A stretch of 64,000 bases of DNA. It comes from Paenibacillus sp. 37. Lineage in GTDB: Bacteria > Bacillota > Bacilli > Paenibacillales > Paenibacillaceae. The stretch's first letter is position 1. The number at the start of each line of letters is the position of its first letter. Under the pieces are notes generated by a model. The model made no database searches. It was not told where the DNA came from and saw only the letters and a program-made list of their open reading frames with translations. Location: NCBI RefSeq assembly GCF_008386395.1, contig NZ_CP043761.1:4030001-4094000 (forward strand), read 5' to 3'. The position numbers and the translations under genes are program-made. Positions 52,361 through 60,955 of the stretch are shown here, one piece after another.

Positions 52361-53296
52361 ATGAACATGACAAATAGTGCAGCATTGAAACCAAGTCGTG
52401 TCGTGATTGTAGGCATGGGTGCGGTGGGAACAACAACGGGATACACGCTAATGTTGAGACAGCGTTCGTCCGAGTTGGTATTTGTGGATGTGAATCATGA
52501 TAAAGCAACCGGCGAAATGCTGGATATGAACCACGGTCTTCCGTTTACGGGTGGCGTGAAAGTATGGGCTGGCGATTATTCCGACTGCAAAGATGCAGAT
52601 ATCATTATTATTACAGCTGGTGCTTCCCAGAAGCCAGGTGAAACCCGGATTGATCTGCTGAAGAAAAATGCAAGCATTTTCAAAGATATTATAGAGCGTA
52701 TTACTGAAGTGAATTCTCATGGTATTTTGCTGATTGCAACCAATCCTGTAGATATTTTGTCCTATACTTCATGGAAACAAAGCGGATGGCCTGCTTCCCG
52801 TGTCATCGGTTCAGGTACATTGCTCGATAGCGCACGTTTCCGTTACCTGATTGGTAAGAACAAAGGGATCGACCCGCGTAGTATTCACGCACACATTATT
52901 GGTGAGCATGGAGATTCCGAAGTACCCGTATGGAGCCTGGCTAACGTTGCAGGAACAGATCTGGAATTGGATGAAGAAACACAGCGGGATATTTTTGACC
53001 GTACCAAAAATGCAGCGTATGAGATTATTAATGCCAAAGGAGCGACTTCCTATGCAATCGCCCTTGCTCTAGACCGCATTGTAGCTGCAATTCTCGGCAA
53101 CGAAGGCTCCGTTCTGAACGTATCCACTTACCTTGAAGACTACAATGGTGTATCGGATGTTTATCTGGGTGTTCCATGTGTTGTCGATCGCAACGGTGTG
53201 CGCGAGATTCTGCCTCTTCCGCTGAATGAATCCGAGAAAGTGGCTTTCCAGGCATCTGCTAACAAATTAAAAGAACAGATCGCTGGATTGGAATAA
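52361..53296 (+). CDS. ldh: L-lactate dehydrogenase
   Basis: 311 residues from ATG 52361 (AAAGGAG upstream). NAD-binding GMGAVGTTTGY is near residue 17, Asp near 50 (VFVDVN), ATNPVDILSY near 120, SRVIGSGTLLDSARFR near 150, and catalytic His in IIGEHGDSEVPVWS near 180. It reduces pyruvate to L-lactate and reoxidises NADH during fermentative growth. The large hairpin downstream terminates the transcript. A half match to an FNR/Rex site (TGTGAACTATTTTATA near 52277) lies upstream, but it is not convincing. Confidence 0.94.
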   Translation: MNMTNSAALKPSRVVIVGMGAVGTTTGYTLMLRQRSSELVFVDVNHDKATGEMLDMNHGLPFTGGVKVWAGDYSDCKDADIIIITAGASQKPGETRIDLLKKNASIFKDIIERITEVNSHGILLIATNPVDILSYTSWKQSGWPASRVIGSGTLLDSARFRYLIGKNKGIDPRSIHAHIIGEHGDSEVPVWSLANVAGTDLELDEETQRDIFDRTKNAAYEIINAKGATSYAIALALDRIVAAILGNEGSVLNVSTYLEDYNGVSDVYLGVPCVVDRNGVREILPLPLNESEKVAFQASANKLKEQIAGLE

Positions 53297-53374
53297 TCCT
53301 GCCACAAAACACGCAACCATTCATGGTGTGAACGATTTAGCATGTTAAACGTTGTGAATTAAGATATCCGCGCT

Positions 53375-53432
53375 AGCCAAAAGAACCATTTGTTCTTCCA
53401 GAGAGAAGAACAAATGGTTCTTTTGTTTGGCT
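53375..53432 (+). terminator. Long terminator hairpin after ldh
   Basis: A stem of about 24 bp (AGCCAAAAGAACCATTTGTT paired with AACAAATGGTTCTTTT, a small bulge, then TTGGCT) with loop CAGAGA and T runs. Confidence 0.9.
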
Positions 53433-53515
53433 TCTATTTATATGCCTATTTAGTTATCAGATAATCAGTTTACATAATATTAATTATGTTCAAATCTCCA
53501 CCATCAAATCAATAA

Positions 53516-53543
53516 CAAAAAAAGCCTGTCACTTGGACAGACT
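53516..53543 (-). terminator. Terminator of the recombinase gene
   Basis: Minus-strand stem AGTCTGTC / GACAGGCT (one mismatch) with CAAGT loop, followed by TTTTTTTG. Confidence 0.82.
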
Positions 53544-53574
53544 CCTTTTTGTGTTAAATATTAGCTATTCACTT

Positions 53575-54495
53575 CTAATATGACGGAAGTTTAACGTCCA
53601 GCAGAGCCATAGCCTCTTCTTTCTCCCTGCTGGTGACGTGTGTGTACACGGTTGTTGTTTGAATCGACGCGTGACCAAGCAGTTCCTGCACCGTACGCAA
53701 GTCGGCTCCACGCCGTAACATCATGGTCGCGAAGGAGTGACGCAGCTTATGACTGGAGTAGTTTTGACGTTGATTGGCTGGTGATTCCTGCTGGAAGCGT
53801 TCAAACGTTTCCGTAGATATGAGCTGGATACTGCGAATAGACAGTCTTTTCCCTTTTTGCGAGACAAATAACGCTTCCTCTTTTGGCCTCCAAGGATCGA
53901 GACGCTCAGCCATCGCTTGAGATAATACTTTTGCCACGGTCTCCGGTACAGGGAGCGAGCGCCATTTACGACCTTTACCAAATACATCCAATGTACGCCG
54001 CTCCGCATTATAGTCTTTGCAATCCAACGCATGCACTTCTCCGACCCGTAATCCCATATATCCCATCAGTAGAAAAACAGCCAGATTACGTGTGCGATAC
54101 TTCCCATCTACCGACTCCAGAAAACGTGTCAAACCACTTTCATCAAGGAAAACGGGCGCGCGGTTTTTCTCGGTTTTGGATTTCTTAATCCCAAAAGCCG
54201 GATTATTCGTTAACAATTCGAGTTCAATGAGGGACTTGTAAAAACAGTTCACCGCCGCATGTTTGCGATTTCTCGTGGCATCACTAACCCCACGCTCCCG
54301 CGCACGTGACAGAAAAGACAATACATGCAGCTTTTTGACCTGCTCCAGTGACTTTCCTTGAATGGAGACCAGGAATTCCACCACGTCACCCGTGTATGAT
54401 TTTACCGTATGGCCTGTATATCCGGCGTCCTTCATCCATATGTGAAAAGCTTCTAGCTCGTCCGCATATTGCTCCTGAATCTCCTCGGTCATCAT
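53575..54495 (-). CDS. Tyrosine recombinase (XerC/XerD-like integrase)
   Basis: 306 residues. N-terminal SAM-like core-binding domain at about 5-90 ([18 protein letters not shown]). The catalytic domain has Arg in [15 protein letters not shown] near residue 149, Lys in [12 protein letters not shown] near 175, His-x-x-Arg in [14 protein letters not shown] near 253, [14 protein letters not shown] with the nucleophile Tyr near 289. All catalytic residues are present. It could resolve dimers or act on a mobile element. No phage, excisionase or att sites are visible. A copy of the dispersed repeat lies just upstream of its start. Confidence 0.9.
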   Translation of the reverse strand: MMTEEIQEQYADELEAFHIWMKDAGYTGHTVKSYTGDVVEFLVSIQGKSLEQVKKLHVLSFLSRARERGVSDATRNRKHAAVNCFYKSLIELELLTNNPAFGIKKSKTEKNRAPVFLDESGLTRFLESVDGKYRTRNLAVFLLMGYMGLRVGEVHALDCKDYNAERRTLDVFGKGRKWRSLPVPETVAKVLSQAMAERLDPWRPKEEALFVSQKGKRLSIRSIQLISTETFERFQQESPANQRQNYSSHKLRHSFATMMLRRGADLRTVQELLGHASIQTTTVYTHVTSREKEEAMALLDVKLPSY

Positions 54496-54536
54496 CTGTC
54501 TACGTCACCTCGATTCAGTTAAAATTGACTATGATT

Positions 54537-54572
54537 ATTTACACGGGCACTGCGATGACAGAACAACCTTCC
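54537..54572 (+). repeat. Dispersed repeat, copy B (partial)
   Basis: ATTTACAC, then GGCACTGCGATGACAGAACA and ACCTTCC. It matches the right part of the element at 19759-19910 (opposite strand) and the copy at 10122-10166 across about 36 bases. It lies between the recombinase start and the stop of the next gene. Confidence 0.75.
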
Positions 54573-54588
54573 TAAGTTGAACAGTGCT

Positions 54589-55668
54589 CTACGCTTCATC
54601 CACAATGACAATGTCAATCAGCGGAATGATCGCTTCGGGTTTGCCTTGACTACGGGTAAGTACAAACGATGGCAATGGATTCTCGTGCAGGCCATTCACG
54701 GATTCACAGATCTGAGTATATAAATCCATGTGCAACGTCTCGCCTTCACCCGCCACATCAATGACAGGCCAATCGTTCTGAACGCAGGCAGGCCAGTAAG
54801 CTAGTTCATTCGCAGGTACGATACTTAATTGTTGAATGGACGGATCAATACGGTAGATCCCTTGCCGTTCAGGTTCATCACCCAGTTTGTCCATGGCAAG
54901 TATTCCAGCCGACTGCTCATCTGGTGCAGAATAGAGTGAATAACACCACGGAGTCACGCCCCAGGCAATCGCCATCAGCCCCTCTTCCAGCAAAGTATCC
55001 GACAGTTCACCTTCCGTAAATTGTTCGATCAGATTGTGGTTACCTGGTCCAATCAGTTCCTCCACACGCTTAGCGAGTCGAGGCAGGTCAGCGAGGATGA
55101 ATCCTCCTCTGCCGTAGGAGTCAAATACATGATGGTTTCTGCTCCACACAGCTTGAGATGGCGAACTCAACGACGCTGCTTCTGCCGGAAAAAGCGATAT
55201 AAATGTGGTAATCACCTGCGCGTACTTAACCATTGCAATCTGCTCAGGTTCGAGTGCACCTTCAGCAATACGTGGTGTTTTCATATGCAGGGAGATTCGA
55301 AGTTCGTATTCCCCTTCTATAAATTCTGACCAACCAAAATCAACAGAATGTTCAACGCCTTTAATAGAAGCAATGGAGATCGAGCTATCCGGTTTCAGGT
55401 TAACAGCATACTGCACGTATGCTAACTCCTGACCGTAGATGATATTGGCATCCTGACGATTGACGGGCGAATCCAACTGTTGTGCAATGACAGATACCTT
55501 ACGTCCATCCTTCAGAAGACGCTGCGGATCAATATCCAACTGCAATCCGTCTTCACGTCCTAATTGTGAAACAATTAACTGCGCCTCTGCAAGTACGGAT
55601 GAGTCAGCTAGTGCAAATCCAAAAGCTACATTTTGATGATCTGAATTCGTATGTAATGGTGTGTTCAT
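54589..55668 (-). CDS. Conserved protein of unknown function
   Basis: 359 residues, cytoplasmic, no signal peptide or membrane helix. Composition is ordinary and the codon use is like the neighbours'. Visible features are an N-terminal FGFALADSSVLAEAQLIVSQLG, a middle region LRISLHMKTPRIAEGALEPEQIAMV and VFDSYGRGGFILADL, and a late YWPACVQNDWPVIDVAGEGE. I recognise no domain; the layout recalls the DUF4261 group only weakly. GAGAGGGGA precedes the ATG. It is monocistronic, downstream of the permease terminator. Confidence 0.75.
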   Translation of the reverse strand: MNTPLHTNSDHQNVAFGFALADSSVLAEAQLIVSQLGREDGLQLDIDPQRLLKDGRKVSVIAQQLDSPVNRQDANIIYGQELAYVQYAVNLKPDSSISIASIKGVEHSVDFGWSEFIEGEYELRISLHMKTPRIAEGALEPEQIAMVKYAQVITTFISLFPAEAASLSSPSQAVWSRNHHVFDSYGRGGFILADLPRLAKRVEELIGPGNHNLIEQFTEGELSDTLLEEGLMAIAWGVTPWCYSLYSAPDEQSAGILAMDKLGDEPERQGIYRIDPSIQQLSIVPANELAYWPACVQNDWPVIDVAGEGETLHMDLYTQICESVNGLHENPLPSFVLTRSQGKPEAIIPLIDIVIVDEA

Positions 55669-55841
55669 GATACATCCCCTCTCTTATGTCTGATGGCATG
55701 TCACATCCCCAAATATATTTCATATTTGGCTAAGCCGCAACCCCTCCCCTGTGATTAAGTTGGTTACGTCCCTTATTACTTACCCATATATGAAGAAAAT
55801 TCCAACCTTCCCCTGCTGTTATCATCCTTTATCTTTCTATA

Positions 55842-55874
55842 TAAAAAATCCCCATCCCGCTTCGCCTAAGCGAT
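55842..55874 (-). terminator. Weak terminator candidate of the permease gene
   Basis: Minus-strand hairpin ATCGCTT / AAGCGGGAT (bulged), then GGGGATTTTTT. The stem is short, so confidence is moderate. Confidence 0.45.
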
Positions 55875-55926
55875 ACGAAATGAGGAAAAATGAAGATGTT
55901 CTCGGTTAAAGACCTTCTCAACTAAT

Positions 55927-57369
55927 CTATTTGTCCTTCGCTCTGAACGCACTGGAGATCCGGCGTGCCGGATTCAGATGACTGTAATGCCGTCCATACG
56001 CAAAGTAGATAATCAATCCGATGATCAACCAAGCAAAAAACGTTATCCATGTCAGAGCCGCAAGGCGTGTCATCAGGTATACACAACCCAAAGCACTCAG
56101 AATCGGAATCAGTGGCACAAGTGGAACGCGGAATCCGCGTTTGAGATCAGGGTTATTTTTACGCAACACAATAATGCCCAGACTTACAACTGCAAAAGCA
56201 AACAACGTTCCGATGTTCGTAAGCTCCGCTAAATGTCCCAACGAGATGAATCCGGAGAACAAAGCCACGATAATGCCTGCAACCCATGTTCCTACCGCTG
56301 GTGTCTGACTCTTGCCACTAACCTTGGAAAAGACCGGAGACAGCAGTCCGTCACGAGACATGGAATAGAGCAAACGTGTCTGACCATACATCATGACCAG
56401 TAATACGGTCGTAATGCCGGCAATCGCTCCAAGAGATACAATCCAGGACAATCCCTTCAGTTGAACAAATTCAAATGCAAACGCAACCGGATCACTTACA
56501 TTCAACATGTTATAAGGTACAATCCCTGTGAGGATCAACGATACAACAATGTAGAGAACGGTACAGATTGCCAGTGAAGCAATAATTCCAATCGGCAAAT
56601 CCCGTTGTGGCTGCTTAACTTCTTCTGCCGCTGTGGAGACCGCATCAAAACCGATATAAGCAAAGAATACGGTTGCTGCTCCCGCAGTTACACCTGAGAT
56701 ACCAAAAGGCAAAAATGGCTGCCAGTTGGTTGGCTCTACATAGAAGACACCCACACCAATAAAGATTAACACCACGATAATTTTAATGGCTACCATGATG
56801 CCGTTCGCACGAGCCGCCTCTTTTACCCCTCGGGTTAGCAGGAAGGTGATAATTAACGTAATGACCGCAGCCGTGATATCAAAATAGGTTCCCTTTTCCG
56901 GGCTGAACGCACTCGTCAGTGCATGTGGTAACTCCAATCCGAATCCGGACAATAACGTCTGGAAATATCCAGACCACCCGCTGGCTACTGCCGCACTCGC
57001 GAATCCATACTCCAATATTAGATCCCATCCCAGAATCCAGGCAATCACTTCGCCAAAAGCCGTATAACTATACGTGTACGCACTACCCGATGCCGGTATG
57101 CTTGATGCAAATTCCGAGTAACATAATGCCGCGAATGCACATATGATACCTGCCAGTAAAAATGATAATACAAGTCCGGGTCCGGCATACGTTGCGGCAG
57201 CTACACCGGTCAGTACGAAAATGCCTGTTCCAATAATGGCACCTACCCCGAGTGTGGTTAAGTCCAACGGACCGAGTGCCCGTTTCAATGCACTGTTGTT
57301 ATCGCCCCCGGAGGCAATTGGTTTTTTGCGAAATAATGAAGATCGTTGTTCGTTCTCACGCATAGTCAT
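55927..57369 (-). CDS. APC-family amino acid permease
   Basis: 480 residues with about 12 predicted membrane helices. N-terminal motif LGPLDLTTLGVGAIIGTGIFVLTG, the first APC helix with a broken backbone-binding site, then SGSAYTYSYTAFGE and FFAYIGFDAVSTAAEEVKQPQRDLP, closely resemble the cationic amino acid transporter-like YfnA group. It should import an amino acid by proton symport. The exact substrate is not readable. It is monocistronic, divergent from nothing close. GAGAGGAAC precedes the ATG. Confidence 0.9.
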   Translation of the reverse strand: MTMRENEQRSSLFRKKPIASGGDNNSALKRALGPLDLTTLGVGAIIGTGIFVLTGVAAATYAGPGLVLSFLLAGIICAFAALCYSEFASSIPASGSAYTYSYTAFGEVIAWILGWDLILEYGFASAAVASGWSGYFQTLLSGFGLELPHALTSAFSPEKGTYFDITAAVITLIITFLLTRGVKEAARANGIMVAIKIIVVLIFIGVGVFYVEPTNWQPFLPFGISGVTAGAATVFFAYIGFDAVSTAAEEVKQPQRDLPIGIIASLAICTVLYIVVSLILTGIVPYNMLNVSDPVAFAFEFVQLKGLSWIVSLGAIAGITTVLLVMMYGQTRLLYSMSRDGLLSPVFSKVSGKSQTPAVGTWVAGIIVALFSGFISLGHLAELTNIGTLFAFAVVSLGIIVLRKNNPDLKRGFRVPLVPLIPILSALGCVYLMTRLAALTWITFFAWLIIGLIIYFAYGRHYSHLNPARRISSAFRAKDK

Positions 57370-57610
57370 GTTCCTCTCGTCATGAATCTTGAATGTGCTA
57401 TGGATGTAGCAGAGATTGGATGCCTTCCCATCTGTTCTATGAAAAAGTCATTTGTTCTATCTTATCGATCACCTATAAAAACCTATCGAATTCTACACGT
57501 TATCGCGTTGCTTGGTTAAATTTATTTTTAAGGATCTCTTATTTTGTTCTTTTTTCGCGAAAATTATCATGAACTGTTGCACGGGGATGAATATGAAAAT
57601 CGATTTAAAA

Positions 57611-57646
57611 CAAAACTGCGTATAATTTATATTATGCGCAGTTTTT
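57611..57646. terminator. Inverted repeat in permease-upstream region
   Basis: AAAACTGCGTATAAT / ATTATGCGCAGTTTT (one mismatch) with A/T tracts on both sides. It lies in the 57370-57885 gap, which holds no gene: the permease promoter, this hairpin and the terminator at 57782-57809. Confidence 0.65.
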
Positions 57647-57781
57647 ATAAGCCTTATTTTATATAAAAAATATCCTTAATGCCTTGTTATCTGAAGTTAC
57701 GAGAATGAGAGCTTTTTTCGTCTTTTTCCGCTGTCTCTTCTTCCGTTATCCTGTCTATTTCGACGATATGCAAGCATGTAA

Positions 57782-57809
57782 AAGAGCCACATCGCATGAT
57801 ATGGCTCTT
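57782..57809 (-). terminator. Terminator of the second amidohydrolase gene
   Basis: Minus-strand stem AAGAGCCA / TGGCTCTT with a 12-nt loop followed by TTTACATG. Confidence 0.75.
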
Positions 57810-57885
57810 CCTTTCCTCTTTATACAGCTAAAGGTGTATATGAAAATACGAAGTAAATATTTCTTGGCTTTTATGAAAAAGCGAA

Positions 57886-59256
57886 TTATGAAAAAGCAAT
57901 TCTCTCCGCGTCCGACATCCGGTATTGGGATAATAAATAATCTTTGCTCTGCATTGCCGCATGACGAATCGCATCTAAATCAACATTCAACAGCTTACCC
58001 TCTCGCTTCACAAGGCGACCTGCCACAAACACGGTATCCACATTGGATGGATTAGCGAACTGAACGACAGCGCCGATTGGATCATGAACGGGGAACATAT
58101 TCAGATCGGTGGTACGAATCATGATCAGATCCGCTTCCTTTCCTGGGGTCAGCGTTCCGACCTTCTGCTCCAATCCTAATGCTTGGGCACCAGCCGAAGT
58201 TGCAAATCTCAGTACTTGGCTGGACTGCAAGTTCAACTCACCAGGCATCTCACCCTGCTGCAAAAGTTGTTCATTGGCTCTGGATCGTTCAGCTTGAAGT
58301 GCAAACTTCATCTGCGAGAACATATCTCCGCCTGTGGACGTTACCACATCTACACCAAGTGTAGGGGTTCCCCCATGTTCGAGAAAATAGCCGGTGGCCG
58401 GATATCCATGACCCATCATCATTTCAACCTCAGGTGTGACCGACAAGGAAGCGCCGCTATCTGCCAGCATTTTGTATTCATCCATGCCCATGGTGTTACC
58501 ATGAACGATATTCACCCGTGGACTTAACAGTCCCGCTTCGTACAATTGACTAATCGAGCGATCCACAGATCCCCAACTGCCAAATCCTGCATGCATGGAA
58601 CAGATGGCATCCAACTCTTGTGCTAGCTCGATCTCTTTTACCGTTGTATCCCAATGACTGAACTCCGGACCACGAATGGCAAGCCCATAAGTAAGCAATT
58701 GATCCCGTGATGAAAAATAACGTTCTTTGACTCTTCTCACATCATTATTCGAATACGTGAGTTGACTATCCCGATTCCAGTAGTCGGTCTCACCAGGGAC
58801 TCCGTGAGCAAATACCGCCCGAATGCCAGCATCCTGAAGTCCACGAATCAATTCATCCGTATGGTCAGGGGAATACGGCATGCTCCAATCCATTACTGTC
58901 GTAACTCCTGCATTAAGCGCTTCCAAGGAACCAAGTAGGTTGGCAATATAACTATCTTCTGGACGGAGCTTGCTCCCCATCGCACCATAATAGAGATTCT
59001 GCAAATAAACGGGTAACGACCAGTTGGTTCCCGCTGTTTTGACAAGGGATTCCCACATATGCCGATGCGTGTCCACCAGCCCAGGCATAATAATCATCGA
59101 TGAAGCATCAATGACCTCCGCACCCGGAATATCCAGGTCGGGCTGGATCGCCATGATCAGTGAATCCTGAATCAGAACGTCCGCCCTCTTATACTGTCCA
59201 ATTCGAGCATCCATCGACAACACACAGCCATTTTTCAACAGATAACTTGTCCGCAC
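57886..59256 (-). CDS. Amidohydrolase of the TRZ/ATZ-like family
   Basis: 456 residues from GTG 59256 (GGGAG 9 nt upstream; ATG 59265 is in frame but too close to it). Composite N-terminal beta-sandwich (LLKNGCVLSMDA), HxH in MPGLVDTHRHMWESL near residue 60, HGNTMGMDEYKML near 245, CSMHAGFGSWGS near 215 and GVDVVTSTGGDMFSQ near 305 with the metal Asp. The family covers deaminases and chlorohydrolases of purines, pyrimidines and triazines. It is only distantly related to the puc-locus amidohydrolase. Substrate unknown. Monocistronic. Confidence 0.85.
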   Translation of the reverse strand: MRTSYLLKNGCVLSMDARIGQYKRADVLIQDSLIMAIQPDLDIPGAEVIDASSMIIMPGLVDTHRHMWESLVKTAGTNWSLPVYLQNLYYGAMGSKLRPEDSYIANLLGSLEALNAGVTTVMDWSMPYSPDHTDELIRGLQDAGIRAVFAHGVPGETDYWNRDSQLTYSNNDVRRVKERYFSSRDQLLTYGLAIRGPEFSHWDTTVKEIELAQELDAICSMHAGFGSWGSVDRSISQLYEAGLLSPRVNIVHGNTMGMDEYKMLADSGASLSVTPEVEMMMGHGYPATGYFLEHGGTPTLGVDVVTSTGGDMFSQMKFALQAERSRANEQLLQQGEMPGELNLQSSQVLRFATSAGAQALGLEQKVGTLTPGKEADLIMIRTTDLNMFPVHDPIGAVVQFANPSNVDTVFVAGRLVKREGKLLNVDLDAIRHAAMQSKDYLLSQYRMSDAERIAFS

Positions 59257-59376
59257 AAGACACATCTCCCATCTAATTTGGTTTGAAAGACGATCACATC
59301 CTGCTTACGAATCCGTACTGCTTCTGACTATTTTTTCGCTAGTATATATACATTATATAGTTATTGTTAGTATTTA

Positions 59377-59928
59377 TCAATTTTGGGATTTGTGTTTCGC
59401 CCGAAATCTTCTGACCTTCATCAGGTTGCCGCACATCTTATCATCACAGTACTTCTGTGTTCTGCTTCGGGTAACATCATAGAACATCCAGCGACAATCC
59501 GAATTATCACAGATCCGAATCCTACGCCCTTCTCCCTCCACCAAAGTTGTAGCAAAGTCAGCAGCTACCTCAGCCATAACCTGATGCCAATGTGCTTTTA
59601 TAGCTACCAGTTGGAGTTTCATTTCCTGATCAATTGTAGTCAATGTTCTTTTTAAATGCCCTGCTTCCATAACACCATTCAGCCACTGTTGCTCTTCATC
59701 CGTTAATGATGCTCCAGAAGATAAGCGAGCTCCAAGAGCCATCAATTCGTTCCTGAAGTTTCTCATCGACAACTCATCTTCTGGAGATGCAGGGACAGAA
59801 GCGTTAAGTTGCCATCGATCCAGAAAGTCTTGCTGCCAGCTCGCCTTCCCGAGTCTGTCCTCCGATCGATCTCCCCCACGCCAGTCGTGATAATCGCTGT
59901 TTACAAAATCGGTCCAAAGTCTGTCCAT
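59377..59928 (-). CDS. CGNR zinc-finger (ABATE-type) regulator
   Basis: 183 residues. N-terminal helical ABATE-like domain (about 1-130; LWTDFVNSDYHDW). The C-terminal CGNR zinc finger has RIRICDNSDCRWMFYDVTRS, then RTQKYCDDKMCGNLMKVRRFR, with four cysteines and the CGN sequence that names the family. Members are thought to be stress-related transcription regulators. It is divergently transcribed from the DinB gene across 144 bases containing repeated GTTAC motifs, so it probably regulates itself and DinB. CGGAGG precedes the ATG. Confidence 0.9.
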   Translation of the reverse strand: MDRLWTDFVNSDYHDWRGGDRSEDRLGKASWQQDFLDRWQLNASVPASPEDELSMRNFRNELMALGARLSSGASLTDEEQQWLNGVMEAGHLKRTLTTIDQEMKLQLVAIKAHWHQVMAEVAADFATTLVEGEGRRIRICDNSDCRWMFYDVTRSRTQKYCDDKMCGNLMKVRRFRAKHKSQN

Positions 59929-59945
59929 GTCTACCTCCGTTTAAT

Positions 59946-60035
59946 GTAACTACCTTAATTCAATAAAGGTGGTTACACCCTGCCTTTGATGTGTTATATT
60001 AAGTGTAACCTCATTAATCAGTTTTAGCTAGTTAC
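59946..60035. promoter_or_regulatory. Operator-like GTTAC repeats between the CGNR and DinB genes
   Basis: GTAACTACCTT (59946-59956) faces AAGGTGGTTAC (59966-59976), a near-perfect inverted repeat. GGTTACAC (59971-59978) also forms a perfect 8-bp inverted repeat with GTGTAACC (60003-60010). A fourth GTTAC is at 60031-60035. A TATATT -10 like element lies at 59995-60000. The arrangement fits a dimeric regulator controlling both divergent genes. Confidence 0.55.
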
Positions 60036-60072
60036 ATCATACATCACAATAATTCTCAAGGAGGAAACGGCA

Positions 60073-60573
60073 ATGACGAAAACAACAGCATTAGATGTGT
60101 TACTGATTCAAAAGGATAATACATGGGATCAATGCAATTGGATTGTACCTTTGTCGAAATCCTTGGAGGGTCTTACAGCAGAACAAGCAGCCTGGATTCC
60201 ACCCTCAGGGGGATTAAGCATCTGGCAGTTGGTTAACCATATGTATTATTACAACCATCGCTTATTGTGTCGCATGCAAAGTAAGGAGCCTACCCTTCCT
60301 GCTGTAGACTCCAATGAATACACATTTGGGAATCCGGGAGATGCAACGGATGCAGCTGGTTGGAATACACTGCTACAGGGTACAACTCGATTAGCCCAGC
60401 AGTTGCGAGATCAATTGGCTGCACTCGAAGAGTCAGATCTTGAAGCCGCATATATGGACTCCGAAGAGAAATGGGCACACGAACTGGCTCTTTGGGTACT
60501 CCATGATGCGTATCACGCAGGTCAGATCGTGCTTCTTCGCAGACAGCAAGGAAGCTGGAAAATCGTTTTCTAA
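60073..60573 (+). CDS. DinB-family protein
   Basis: 166 residues. DinB four-helix bundle with metal-ligand histidines: first His in WQLVNHMYYYNHRLL near residue 56, then HDAYHAGQIVLLRR near 148 giving two more. Family members bind a metal and often act as thiol transferases (mycothiol or bacillithiol type), but this one's substrate is unknown. ATG 60073 has AAGGAGG upstream. It is controlled from the shared divergent region with the CGNR regulator. Confidence 0.88.
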   Translation: MTKTTALDVLLIQKDNTWDQCNWIVPLSKSLEGLTAEQAAWIPPSGGLSIWQLVNHMYYYNHRLLCRMQSKEPTLPAVDSNEYTFGNPGDATDAAGWNTLLQGTTRLAQQLRDQLAALEESDLEAAYMDSEEKWAHELALWVLHDAYHAGQIVLLRRQQGSWKIVF

Positions 60574-60625
60574 AAAAAATGCTTGAACTGCTAGCGCTTA
60601 CAGGAATAAGATGAACTTATTAATG

Positions 60626-60653
60626 TTACAGCTTGTTTAACACACTATATAAT
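60626..60653 (+). promoter_or_regulatory. Promoter of the FMN riboswitch transcript
   Basis: TTACAG (60626-60631) and TATAAT (60648-60653) are separated by 16 nt. The predicted start near 60660 coincides with the first base of the riboswitch. Confidence 0.65.
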
Positions 60654-60660
60654 TGAATAG

Positions 60661-60808
60661 GATCTTCGGGGTAGGGTGCAATTCCCAACCGGCGGTGATG
60701 TTCTTCGGAACCAGCCCGCGACTCGCTATTTGTTCTTAACGAAGGACATTTAGCGACTGACTTGGTGTGAATCCAAGGCCGACGGTACAGTCCGGATGAG
60801 AGAAGATC
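60661..60808 (+). ncRNA. FMN riboswitch (RFN element)
   Basis: The aptamer is complete. The P1 stem is ATCTTC at the start against GAAGAT at the end. The core contains GGGGTAGGGTGCAATTCCC, then ACCGGCGGTGAT, AGCCCGCGA, GACTTGGTGTGAATCCA, AGGCCGACGGTACAGTC and CGGATGAGAGAAGAT. It is followed by an anti-terminator/terminator region. It senses FMN and should turn the downstream transporter gene off when FMN is plentiful. Confidence 0.96.
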
Positions 60809-60865
60809 AACACATTGACATGCCGTTCACGGGAAGGCCTCTTTCCTGACGCATGTCCTTGGATG

Positions 60866-60902
60866 AGCCCCCGTTTATTTGGTATATACCAAAACGGGGG
60901 CT
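60866..60902 (+). terminator. Riboswitch-controlled terminator
   Basis: Stem AGCCCCCGTTT / AAACGGGGGCT with an additional TTGGTATATACCAA inner pairing, followed by TCTGTCGATTTTG. Upstream sequence GACATGC / GCATGTC with GGGAAGG / CTTTCC inside can form an alternative structure. Confidence 0.85.
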
Positions 60903-60955
60903 TCTGTCGATTTTGCCAACTGAAGATTCCGTGTTCTGACGAAGGAGTCCTGAAT

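Noticed and set aside
53575..54495. Prophage or integrative element around the tyrosine recombinase
   Set aside because: No phage genes, excisionase, tRNA target or flanking direct repeats were found; neighbours are ordinary chromosomal genes.
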